Below are positions 1 through 12,400 of a stretch of DNA of 64,000 bases, piece by piece. The stretch's first letter is position 1, and every line of letters begins with the position of its first letter. This DNA comes from Apteryx mantelli. Lineage: Eukaryota > Chordata > Aves > Apterygiformes > Apterygidae. The notes below the pieces were generated by a model, which ran no database searches, was not told the origin of the DNA, and saw only the letters and a program-made list of their open reading frames with translations. The position numbers were made by a program, and so were the translations under genes. The stretch covers positions 54,000,501-54,064,500 of the forward strand of contig NC_089980.1 of the NCBI RefSeq assembly GCF_036417845.1, given 5' to 3'.

Positions 1-294
1 CAGACACCATATGCCTCAAGAGTCAAGAGACTTTTCAGTAAAGCGCATCTGGCTTTCCCAGATATTGTGGTATCTTTTTTAAAGCTCTTTTGAAGCATAG
101 AAGTCAAAGGAATCCTAAACAGTCAATGCAAGAGTGGAATGTATCTGAAGAACTAAAGTTTTTAAAACTTAGCATTTGTTTTACTAGCAACTCATATTCA
201 ATTACAAATGCAAGGTAGCTCTTGTTTTAAAAAGAGTATGCTAGACAGTAGTTTTTTAAGTCAAAGAGGGAAAATACGTATCTAACTATTACAG
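1..294 (+). other. AFDN: AFDN intron, partial (3' end)
   Basis: AT-rich sequence ending in the acceptor TATTACAG at 287-294. No other feature is seen. Confidence 0.85.
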
Positions 295-489
295 TTTCTG
301 ACCGCCGTGGCTCAGGTAAACCCCGACCAAAAAGTGAAGGTTTTGAGCTGTATAATAACTCTGCTCAGAATGGGTCACCTGAGAGCCCTCAGCTGCCGTG
401 GACGGAGTACAGTGAACCAAAGAAGCTGCCAGGGGACGACAGATTAATGAAGAACAGAGCTGATCATCGCTCTAGTCCCAATGTAGCAA
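295..489 (+). CDS. AFDN: AFDN exon, basic and serine-rich linker
   Basis: The acceptor AG ends at 294 and the donor GTAAGT starts at 490. Two bases complete a split codon, then 64 codons follow, including SDRRGSGKPRPKSEGFELYN and RLMKNRADHRSSPNVA, and one base is left over. This is the linker after the PDZ region in mammalian afadin. It is low-complexity, polar and basic, likely disordered, and no catalytic motif is expected. Confidence 0.95.
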
Positions 490-3400
490 GTAAGTAAGAT
501 TATCCTTCTTTAAGGGGTAGATGCTTCCTCCACTACTTTTCATGGCCTTTGCATTCCAAAGGGGGATGATTGTTTTAAAAAATCGATCAAGTTTAAAATA
601 CTGACCTAGAAGTAACATTTGGAGAAAGCCTTTAGTTAGAACTATTCAAAGAAAAAAATCATAGTTATTTTGTGAATACTATTATTTTATTAAGTTATGT
701 AAATTATTATTAACAGTCATTTAAATACTTCCTGTAACTTTCCAACAGATCAGCCTCCAAGCCCTGGAGGGAAGAATGCTTATACATCTGGAACTACTAC
801 CAAAATAACCTCAGTCTCTACTGGAAATCTTTGTACAGAGGTCAGAAGTGGCAAGCAAAATACTAGCTATTAAAATTTCCTTAGCTATCAATAGGAGCAG
901 CGTGCTTGGGTCAAAAGAGTGTCTCACTTAAGAATTTGAACATAATGCTAGTGCTAGTGACTGGTTGGAGTTTTGCTTAATCTAGCTTAATGAGAGATTG
1001 AGACAGCTGTGGGTGGTTTCATTAAATTTTGTTCATGAAATTTTCACTGCAGTTTTTTTTAGGTTTGGGCAATATTGCTTACTTGTTTTCAGAGCTTAAA
1101 AAACATGGATCATAACTACAACTTATATTTCATACTAGAAGACCTCTTTATCTGACATTCCAGACAAATCATATTCTTAAGAGCCAAAACAAAACATTTA
1201 GAAAATGCACTTTTAAAAATAGAAATTTAGAATAAAAAATAAATATAGGAAAAAAATGGAAATGTAGAATAACATTCTGTGCAGATCTGTGAGATTAGTA
1301 AATTTTACCTTATGTTCTTTATACCTTTTTCAGGAACAAACTCTGCCTCCACGACCTGAAGCTTATCCCATCCCAACACAGACCTATACTAGAGAATATT
1401 TCACATTCCCAGCTTCAAAGTCCCAGGATCGAATGGGTCCAACTCAGAATCAGTGGCCAAATTATGAAGAAAAAACACAGGTCCAGGCAGAGAGTAATAA
1501 TTCAATCAATACTACAATGCAGGTTAGAAATAATTTCTTTCAGTATGTTTAAAAAAAAAAAAAAGTGCTTGTCTTCCATGTACAAATTGCTGGAGACATT
1601 TTTGCAGAACAGTCACTCTCCATGATCTCTGAGCTTCTGAGGATAAACCATGCCACAGATTGAGGGCACTAGAACTGACTAAACTTCAGCTGAGCTCTCA
1701 CCCCTGACCTAGTGCAACATGAACAACTGTACTTTTGCCAAGACTGGCTTGAATTCAGAAAGCCTGCTCCGATTTTGTTCATAGAACTTGGGTTATCAAG
1801 CTCTGCAGACCTGTTATCTGGGTTATGTTAATCCCCCATTACCCAAGAGAATGGGGAGTAGGTGGTAGTAGAATTTGTCTTGTAAAATGTTTTGTGCCTT
1901 TCTGAAAAGCAAACCAACTCCTCTACTCTTCCCAGAAGGCTTATGTGGAAAAACTTCTTTGCCTGCAGGGTTCCTTGTTTAAGTGATCAGATGAAGTATT
2001 AAAAATGAAATAAAACATTATTTTAAGACCTATCCAGGGTCTTCATCGAGACACATTCACTTCCCACAGTTAAAAAAAAACTTCAAGTTGCATCTTTTTT
2101 TCAGTTACACTGATACTACCTCATTATCAAAGCACAGATGCTTCTTGATCTGAAGTGAATTTACCCCCGAGGTACCTTTGTAAATTCAAAAAATACTGCT
2201 ATTCCACTCTTTGTAAATGAGGACTTTACTCAAAGCCATACAGGAAATCAAATCTTGGTCTACAAATCCATTCACTTTCTCACATCTTTTTCTCTAATCC
2301 ACCAGAGATAGCCTCATCACTTAAAAATATAGAGTTAAAACACTTTTTTCCTTCCTTTCCTTAGTTTCTGATAAAAGCTGTGCCTTGCATCTGTTTCAGC
2401 ATGTTTTGCATTTGGAAAGTAGTTTCATCTAGGTTATTTTGAGATTATGTCATGAAAGCAATGTAGGGGATCAATTACTGAATACTCGCACATGTATTGC
2501 AAAGTCACTTGGATAGAAGTTATTGTGATTATTGCTGTATTATAGATATCAAATCCTAATTATTTCAGCTGTTAAGAATTTAGGTGTTATACCCAAAATA
2601 GGGTAATTTTGAAGGAACTTGCTGGAAGTGAAATGATTGGCATGTAGCTATAGGTATATTTTGCTGAACTTCTGTGCTGAACTGCTTGGTGTTTCATAAG
2701 ATTTCATCTTGCCAAATCTTAGCTGCCTAGTTAATGTCTAGGCTCTCTTTGTAGATGATGGAGAGAGGCTGGGATCTCCAGAGAATGATTCTACCCATGT
2801 GTCCTAGAATGGGATGAAGATTCACCTTGCCCCTGCCTAAGACAAGCTTAGATGAGTAGCATAGATTGGGTGGCTGAAAATTTAACAGATGGGCTTCATC
2901 TCGCCAAGTTGTTGATAGATACAGAATTTGAGCTATGGTCTTAAGGCTTAATGCAGTTAAGAAGTGTTTTCATAAAGCAAAGGGCTGGAAGCTTTAGCTC
3001 CCTACAAGCATTGACAGTGTACACTCTTATTTTCCCCACCATACGATGGTTCTTTTAATTTCAAAATTAGAGTAAAATAGACTTAAAAAAAAAATCCTTT
3101 TAATCTTTGCAGTGAGAGCTGTGCTTATAAAAGCTGCAGGAAACTGCTGGCTAACTTGAAATGTCTTTTTTCTCTTCTGAACACAAGTCTTTAGCAAGCT
3201 GTTTGGCTAGGTGCATCTTTACAGCAAATCTAACACAAATAGCTTTGTGTTCAGATCTGCTGGACTAATAGAGCATAAGAAATACACTTGTCCATCTCAA
3301 AGAAGGCATTCTTTTAAGGTCACAGTTAAGGTCATTGATGGAGGGAAAAAGAAAAGTAGTTTGCTTTGTTAGTCTTCTCTCAGTTGCTGATAATTGGTAC

Positions 3401-6400
3401 ATTTTGTATTCAGTGCTTAGTGTTTTGTAACATTTTTAAAGCATGAATGTTTGCTTCAAGAAAATCATTAACAGATTTGATAGTCTGGTGTATGATCCAG
3501 TGCTCCTTTTCAGGAGGTGATACAGTGCAGTGAGACCCACAAATTTGTATGCAGAAAGACTTAGTATTTGGTGCATTAAAAATGTGACAAAAGCACAAAC
3601 TAATAAATCTATACCCAAAAAGCAGGTAGAGTTAGATATGACTGTCCAGATTCCATACCTGTGAATGACTTCTACTGTAATGAGAAGCTGAGGTCATCTC
3701 CCTTATTAATGGAGGTGGGTGGGCAGAGGCTCCCTTGTCTTTTCCTCAGCAGTCTTTCTGTTCGCCTTCCTAATAGGCAGAATGTTCACCAAGCCACTAG
3801 AAGCCTGAATGGCAAAGCTGGTCTGCTTGACCTGCTGCTCCGGGCTGCCCGGCCTTTTGTGCTCCTGCGGGGGGGAAGGGGTGTCAGGGATAGTCCTGAG
3901 AAATTGTGTGAGCTGGGAAGGGTTTTTTGCTTGAGCTCCATTTTGTGTTCACCCTTCCTCTCAGTGCAGGTTTGCAGGCATTTCAGAGGTTGCAAAGTCT
4001 TCCATCACTTGAATGAGTTAAAGGACAGAGAAGAATATTGCATTGCTGGTTTTGGGAAACTTACTGGGTATGGAAATGCTGAACTTCACTAAAAATAATT
4101 ACCTTCCATAATAAGAATGCAGTTTGTGAGCCATTTAGTTTTTAGCATTTTGGATATGTTTTAATATAGATGGACTATGAAATACATGCCTTGTTTTATT
4201 TTTTCCAGCGTGTGGCTCGTTCCCAGGAAGAACTCCGAGATAAAGCTTTCCAGCCAGAAAGGAATCGTTTGGAAGTGGTTATCCGGAAGGATGTAGAATA
4301 CATTGATCGGAAGTCAGACAGTGATCCATGGATGAATTCATCTGTGGATTCTAGCACATCCAGCCAAGAGCATCTGAACCATTCATCCAAACCGGTTTCC
4401 CCTGGTTCTTGTTTAACTAAAAGTGGACCTGGCCGTTGGAAAACTCCAGCTGCCAGCCAGCCAACTCCAGTGGCCATCTCCCAACCCATCAGAACAGATC
4501 TTCCTCCTCCACCACCTCCTCCTCCTGTGCATTATGCAGCTGATTTTGATGAACTACAAATGGATTTGCCTCTGCCTCCCCCGCCTCCTCCAAATCAGAT
4601 AGGAGCACAAGCATCTTCCCAAGTAGCTGCTGCTGAGCGTAAAAAAAGAGAAGAGCATCAGAGGTGGTATGAAAAGGAAAAGGCACGTTTGGAAGAAGAG
4701 CGAGAAAGGAAACGTCGTGAGCAGGAGAGAAAACTGGGCCAAATGCGTTCTCAGCCACTAATTCCTGCTCAGCCTGTGGTTCCTCCAGTTTCCCTTCAAC
4801 AAGTGAAATCAGAAAAACCTTTGACTCTGCAGAGGTCTCAAGAAACAGTCATTCGAGAGTTGCAGCCCCAACAGCAGCCTCGGACTATTGAGCGGAGAGA
4901 TCTGCAGTACTTTACTATCAGCAAGGAAGAACTGTCCTCCAGTGATAGCCTCTCTCCAGATCCCTGGAAACGGGATGCCAAGGAAAAACTGGAGAAGCAG
5001 CAACAAATGCACATTGTGGACATGCTAAGTAAAGAGATTCAGGAACTTCAGAACAAGCCTGATCGTACAGCAGAAGAAAATGACCGCCTGCGCAAACTCA
5101 TGCTTGAGTGGCAGTTCCAAAAGCGACTTCAAGAATCAAAGCAAAAGGATGAAGATGATGATGAAGAGGAGGATGATGATGTGGATACTATGCTCATCAT
5201 GCAACGACTGGAGGCAGAAAGAAGAGCAAGGGTAAAAGGGGGTAATCCTTTCTAGACAAAAGTATAGTAAATGTATATCTCGGTGGGTTCTCTGGATTTG
5301 TCTGAGTATTTTGATGCCCTCACAGGGCAAAGGAGGATGGAGTTGTATTGGTGGCCTTAATTTTAAAACTGGTAAAGAAACTTTCACTAGCTTACACTGG
5401 CTTCACCTATTAGATGGTGTGTTACGAAAGTGTCCATAGCTGCCTACTACAGAATCTAGTTGGGAGTAGAACTTACTTTTCTGGTTGTGGGGGGAAAAAA
5501 TCCTTTTGATAAATGGATTTTGCCATGTAGCTGGAGCAGGATTAGAAGTTAGATATTGCATGTAATTCCCTTGCAGAAAGGGAAGCAGAAATACTTGAAA
5601 TCGTGAGTATCTTTGGGAGAATGGGAACAAGATAGCGTGTGATTTTTCTTAAATATATTTAATGCTAAGAGTTCTTACTTATGGTCTTGCCAGTTTTACT
5701 TGGACCTAAACGCAGACACTGAAGGCATGCTATTTCCAGGGAACAATGAACTGCAATGAGGTTCCGCCTTGATGGTCCTCCCCAGGTAGAGGCTAGGGCA
5801 TGAAGCAGCTGTTACCTCTACCTCATGGTCAGGTTGGTGACTGCAGCAGTCATGGGTGGAAGCCTTCTTATGATGGGCTGTGTGGTTTTGGGTCTTGATG
5901 GGACTCCAACAACTAAAGCTCCCTATCTAGGGGCTCCAGCTCATACATACCCAGATTTTGCCTGGTGTCCAGGGTAACTAGTATCTAACAAGGTCTTCTT
6001 CCTTAGCTTCACTACTGTGAAAGCTCATACTGTATATAGCTGCCAGATGAAATAAGATAATACGACTGAATAGTGTGTTAAAGTTCTTACCATTCTGCTG
6101 GTGGTGGTTGTTTCCCAGGATCTATTACCTATTGTTTTTGGAAATCAATTTTTATAGTAAAAGCTGTTTCTTTTTTCTAAACAATAGCACTGATACTAAA
6201 GTTGCATTCCAATAGCTAGTGTTTTGACAGGCTTAAATTGTTCTGTAATTCGCTGAGTGTCTTCTGTTAGTTTAAGAGATGACTTAATTCTGTGATAAGC
6301 AATTTCTACTTGGTAAGAACTGTTTGTGCATGTTTATTTTGACATTCAGGAATTGCTGTTGGCTTAAGTAGCATTTGAGTTCAGGATTGTTTTGGCAGCT

Positions 6401-9400
6401 TGATTTCCTAAACTTATTCTTCTCATATTCTCTGCAGTCTGCATTGCTTTCCTTTTTTCTCGTGGCTAGCTTTACTACTCTTTGAAACAATAAATACCTC
6501 ACGCTTGGAAACTGAAGAAAGGAAAAACTAAATGTATTGTTGGCAAACTCCTTGTGTTAAAGCCCAGTATTGCTAACGTGTAATTTGTAACACATAGTTA
6601 CCTATGGGCATAAAAATTTGTATAAAACTGCCGTTTTCACTCAGTGTCTTTAGCATCTCATTGTAACAAGGCTTAAAAAGCCATGTGTCATTAGTAGAAT
6701 AGCCAGTTGTATTGCATGGCATAATGCTATGCAATCTTTTCTGCAAGGGCTGAATTTTAAATATAATTTGTCTATAAAGCTATCCACCATTTTGAAACAT
6801 TTTGTAGGATTTGTACTCTGCTAGTATGAGAAACTTGTAGTTTCCTACTGAAACTAAAAATAAACAGTTGTCTAGAACTGAAATAATGTTTGCATTTATG
6901 TTATGTTTCACTGTTTGTATTGCTAAAGATGCAATAAATATCTCTAGAGAAGAACTTTTTTTTTTGATTGAATCAAACTAATACTGATAAATATTTTAGA
7001 TTATTTTGACTGTTTTCATTTCTATATTTCAAGAATATGTCAAATTCAGTTCCTCTTTTTAAAGCAGCTGACTTAACAAATAAAATGCTTTTGGCATAGC
7101 ACAAGTCTAACCTATCTTTATTTTCACTGTGCATCTTTCTTTTTTTCCCTTTTCTTACTACCTGCAGCAGACTGCTGTGCCAGCAATCTCTGTCCTAGAT
7201 TTGGTATGTTTGTTTCTTTCTCTTCAATATTGCTTTTCCATTTCAGTTTCTGATTTTATTAATAACCATCTTATGTGCTTTGGATGATGATTTGCCGTCT
7301 TTGTTCAAAAACCATTTTGATACAATGTACAGTAAGCTAACTGTAAGCATGTGTTTTGATGTCTCCAGACGTGGTGACTCCTTTCCCTGTGTTTCTCTCC
7401 TTTTAGATGTTGCTTTCTGCTTCCAGGCTTGATTTGTTTGTTGTAGCTGTGGTCTAATATAAAACTGTATTTGATATTTTGTGTAATCGTGTTTATAAAA
7501 TCTTACTAATCAGTTGGAATGAACGAACTGTGAGGTAAGATTTCTTTCCCTTCCCCTCTTCAGGTTTTTGAAAAGCTCTAGCATCACCATTCACTTCTGA
7601 CTTGAAGTAAAATTGTCCTGACAGCCTAATAATAAAGAGTACTTGAATTCTATTGATGCTGTAAACTTAGGTAGTCTGGTTTTTTTGGAAGTCAGGTTTT
7701 TGTCCTGCCCTGTGTTGGCTTTGCATACTGTTTCAGCACACACTGAAAACCCATTGTTTACAGCTGTTAAAACTTTCTCACCAAAATAAAAGTGGATTGT
7801 CAACGCTGAACTAATATTTCAAAGTAGGTCTCGTAAACATGGAATTATTAAGTTACTAGATTTTATTTTTCTAAATTTCAGTTTCATTTGGTTAATACCA
7901 TTCTCTTGTGTTAAATCATGACAGATTTTCAAATTGGGGCAATAACTGGCTAATAGCTGGCAGTAACTGGCTAAACTGATTCTGGCTAATCCTGTATTTT
8001 ATTGCCATCATTGGAAATGGGTACATGGAAAAACATAGTTCTGTAGTGTTCTAAAGAAATAATATATCGCCTTCAGAGTGTATTCTATGTAATAGAATAT
8101 ATAGACAGAGAGAGAGAGAGAGAATGTATACTGGTTTGAAAGAAGTGTTATGCTTGCAAGCCCCGTTAGTAAAATTAATTTGTGTGGCTGAAAAACTGTA
8201 AGCATAACTGTTCAAAACATGGACTTGGCCATTTGGCCCTACATTTTTAAAAAAAAAAAAACTTTTAAAATGCATACACAGAGCAGGCTCTGAGCTTCTG
8301 GGTCTTTCTGCTACAGGAGGCTGTGAAAGCAGATAGTGTCAGAAGCTCTAAAAATCTGTTAGACAAATTCATAGACATCGAACCCATAAACCAATACTGA
8401 AAGGATTAGACAAGGATGCCCCAGCTGACATCTCTAGTACAGCGATGTTGGGGAAATACCTAGAGAAATGGACTGCAGAAAGCAGCCAGCTCCTGTGCAG
8501 CTCTTCTCACTGTTGTCAGAGACGGAATCCTTGCACTAGATCGACCTGAGTCAGTAGAGGTTTTATTATGTTCCTAAAATTATCATTTAAAAAAAAAAAG
8601 CAAACTTTTTAATTCTAAAGTATATGATGTGAATGGTAAAACCCAGCAAAAACAAGAACCTCTTTTTTTCTGATTTCATGATTTTGAAAGTATTTGCATG
8701 ACTTTTGGAGCATAGAAATTGCATCTATCCTGTGTCACTTCATGTACCCAGGAAATTGCTTCCTTGTTTCTAGAAAAAAAAAAAGTACTTTTTAGAGTGC
8801 TGGATGTTTATTTTTGAACGTCTAACATGAGCATTGATGACAGCTGTTGTCCTTATTAAAAGGCCGGTGAAAGTTGATAAAAAGTTAATGCATAAATTGT
8901 CAATTTGCCTAGTGTTTGTCTTTTAAATTCCATGGGCCATTAACAGATCTAACCCAGATTTAGTTGTCATAAATAACTAGATATAAATTGAAAGTTTTTC
9001 TGGAACTTTTTTAAACCATTCTAAGCGGTGCCTGGAGACATAAATTTTGTGTGGACTCTGAAACCTCCTGAATTTATGCCAGTCCCATGAATATCTTAAC
9101 AATTTCTGATATTCCAGAGTCTTCTCCCCTTCTCTCTCCCTGTTACCTATCTCTACTTGTCAGGGATAGGGATTAGATATTTAAGTTGTCATTGTCTGTA
9201 TTAACAGCACTGTATTAAGCTTTGGCCAGAAGCACGTTATGCTGCTATGAGACAGAAAATGTTCTGCTTGTTTGCGCACTTGTTCAGTGCATCCTCCGAG
9301 TTTTCAGCACTTTTATGGGAAGGAACAGCTCAGAAGAAAGGTGGCCCTCTTTGCCTGCTTCCAGGTGGACTCAGTGCTGGAAGTGTGTGGGGGAGTGCAG

Positions 9401-12400
9401 AAGGGAGGCAGGAGTGTGAAGCTGAGTGAACTGCTGACATTTTGTGATAGAGCAACCTTGCTGGGACAAAGCAGAGGGAAAGAATTTGTGGTTTATAGTG
9501 GTTACTCTTGGAAGGATGCTCTTCTCAGTCACTCAAGTTGTTTCTGCCTGTTACTAGATAAGCACATGCTGCTTTGGAGAAACACTGAAAGTACAGTAAA
9601 TCACATATGACAATATGACTTTTAAACTAGAGACAAACTAATTGGGATGGAGAAGTACTGAAGCCAGATATTCAAATTGGGGATGTTAGAAGAGAGCTGT
9701 ATTATTAGAAATAGGACTTGAAGCCAATTTTCCTTAGTGTCCTGAAAACTTGGAAGTTCTGAATACTGAAGAGTAATATCTTGTATGCGATCACAAACGT
9801 AAATTGCTTCAATACAGCAAGGCTCGCCATCCTGACACTCCCTGTCTTGGTCTACAAATGCTCCAAAGCAGAAACTAGTCAGCTAGTCATAAAGAAGTAA
9901 AGTGTCACTCTATAATAGTTGCTCTCTTCCTGCTTGTGCCTTATATCTAATTTTTGGCTTTTCCCTATGAATTATGTTTAGAATAGCCTCTGGCCTAGAC
10001 ACAATTGTCTTCCAAAATTATTGTGATTGACATTCCACATGGGACGTCTCCACAGGGGCACGCTGTCCAGTTTTCCCTTCTTTCTTTCTTTAAGATAACA
10101 ATAAGATAAAATAAGTTGGTCCTCCTTCCTCTTTAGTTAAGTTGAAATTCTTTTTGTTTAAGTGTGTTCGAATAGGAACATTTGCTACTTAGCAAAAAGA
10201 TACTTATGCAGTAAACTGGGATAAGTAATTACTGTGTTCAGGGTTTTTCTCTAAGTGTGACTGGGACAAAGTCAAAGAGTTTTTTCTGTATTTTTCAGTA
10301 TGCAGCTTGTGCCTTTTTTATGGGGCAATTAATTCTTTTCTATGAATTCTTCTGAATTAGTAGCTATCTTTTTGTGTGACAAGAATAGTATCTCCTGTGC
10401 TAAAATGATGTCTTTTTAATAACCAAGAAAGACAAGAAAAGATCTTGATCCAAGTGGTCAGTTAATTAACTATTTATTCCCTGCTCTATGGAATATACTA
10501 AGCCTGATCTTTATCTTTGTGTAGTTTTCAGTTAGGAATTACAAAAGTTTTAGCCCTGGATAAGAGGAAGTCATCTGTGACTAAAGCTCAGAGGTAGCAT
10601 CCTCTAGCCTAGATTTGCCAAGTTTCTGCCCAAATCTAATTAATTAATTAATTTTGTCTTATAGCTATGCTGAAAAATGGTGGTTCTTAACACTTCAGAT
10701 CAGAGCTGTCTTTGGTGCAATTAGTCTGTATAGCTGTTTAAAGATACAAAAGGCAAATGTCTTCAAAATTATCTGTCCAAAGATACCTGCAAGAAAATAC
10801 TACCTAAAAAGTGGGGCGGGAATAGTTATTGGAAAATTAGTCCCCCCCCCCCCCCAAATTTTTTTTTTTTAACCAATAGCAAAATTAGAAAACCTTTGGC
10901 CAGTACCTGATATACAGTTAATAACTTCAAATCACATCTCCTGCTGGTTAAATAGCAGAGAGAGGGAGAGGAAGAAGGATACTTTCATGAAGGTTGTCAT
11001 CCAAAAGTCTACAAAATTTCTTTTGTAAAATTTCTTTCTATATTTCTAATATTTCTTTCTATAAAATTAAATTTCTGCTATTATCATTACTGCTTCCTGT
11101 GTCTTAAAGGCCTTTCTCTATGAAGGAAACCGTATTGTAAAAACAGAAGTAAAGAAATTGCAGTATTAAATATAGCTGATAGTAAGGTATACCAATCAAT
11201 GCAAAAGATCTTGTGGAAAAAAAATCACTTTAAAACATATGTAGCAGTAAGAAACAACTCAGCATGTAGTCGAGTTAACATTTATTTTTGAATATTATTA
11301 TTCCACTGAATACACTATCCATCACAGGCAGATATTGTTAGCTTTAGAGAATAATGCAAAGACAGGTTTGGGTTATTGCTCATTTGTCTTATCAGTGCAG
11401 TATTTATCATAAGCAGAAAAAAAATAGTATTGTCTGTTGGACGTTAGTTGTTCATATGAGCTCTTTAATCTAAACAGTCAAAAGTTTTGTTGCCTTGCTG
11501 TCTGCTTTTTCCAAAACACATCTGTTGCAGATACAGTGGGAGATTTTATTTATCTCTTGAGACTATTTGCAGACTTGGTGAATGAGCCTGTTATGTTAAA
11601 TGGATTGACCCTTTGACTAATGAGTCATGATTTTCCAGTGCTTAAATACTAATCCAAAATGAAAAAACAATTGGCTGCTGGAGCTGTGGACCATTGGTTC
11701 CAAGTATTTCATTTCACTTTACTGTAGTTATGAGACTATGGTTAGTGAAGCAGCCTGCGATACGAGTCACCTCAGTTTTCTGCGAGGGGTTCGTATGACT
11801 GCTACGCATTTCTCCCTTTGTGATTTTTTGTTCTTATGTATGTGCTTTTCCTCTCGCTTTTCCTCTCGCTTTTCCTCTCGCTTTTCCTCTCGCTTTTCCT
11901 CTCGCTTTTCCTCTCGCTTTTCCTCTCGCTTTTCCTCTCGCTTTTCCTCTCGCTTTTCCTCTCGCTTTTCCTCTCGCTTTTCCTCTCGCTTTTCCTCTCG
12001 CTTTTCCTCTCGCGGAAAAACAATCTAACAAAGTGTATTCTCAGCAGCTAAAAACTTCATTGATTCATCTGTAGCATAGCATTTTTTACTGAATTTGTTA
12101 TTTTTAGATGCAAATAATCAAGTTACTTCTTTTTTTTGATGCATCTTATCAGCATGAGTGATAATTTGATGAAAAATTAAAGATGTGTCTCTGTTAGTTA
12201 CAGGATGAAGAACGCAGACGGCAGCAGCAGTTGGAAGAAATGCGCAAACGAGAAGCAGAAGATAGGGCCAGGCAGGAAGAAGAGCGACGACAGCAAGAGG
12301 AGGAGCGAACCAGAAAAGAGGCTGAAGAAAAGGTTATGATCTTCTGACTGCTGCAGGAATTCCTTATAGGCCTCTCCTGTTTAGCCTGGCCAGTAACAGT

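Larger units (their letters stand above)
7204..12197 (+). other. AFDN: AFDN intron with simple repeats and minisatellite
   Basis: Intron of 5 kb. It holds a short (AG)n run at about 8106-8123, a C14 run at 10842-10855 followed by AAA and a T run, (TAAT)n near 10637-10654, and the 12-bp minisatellite at 11845-12012. An open frame at 9272-9610 is not recognisable. Otherwise it is AT-rich unique sequence. Confidence 0.75.

Noticed and set aside
3661..4092. 143-residue open frame in an AFDN intron
   Set aside because: No recognisable family, overlapped by another frame on the opposite strand, no splice or promoter support.
4170..4208. Upstream part of the long frame through the big AFDN exon, with an ATG
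   Set aside because: These bases are the pyrimidine tract and acceptor of the intron; the protein continues from the previous exon.
9222..9610. Three overlapping frames in the AFDN intron
   Set aside because: All overlap in different frames without a recognisable product.
11738..12074. Several overlapping long frames of repeated Arg-Phe-Ser-Ser, Leu-Ala-Phe-Pro and Ser-Glu-Arg-Lys type
   Set aside because: They are the six-frame translation of the 12-bp minisatellite, which lacks stops in all frames. It is intronic.
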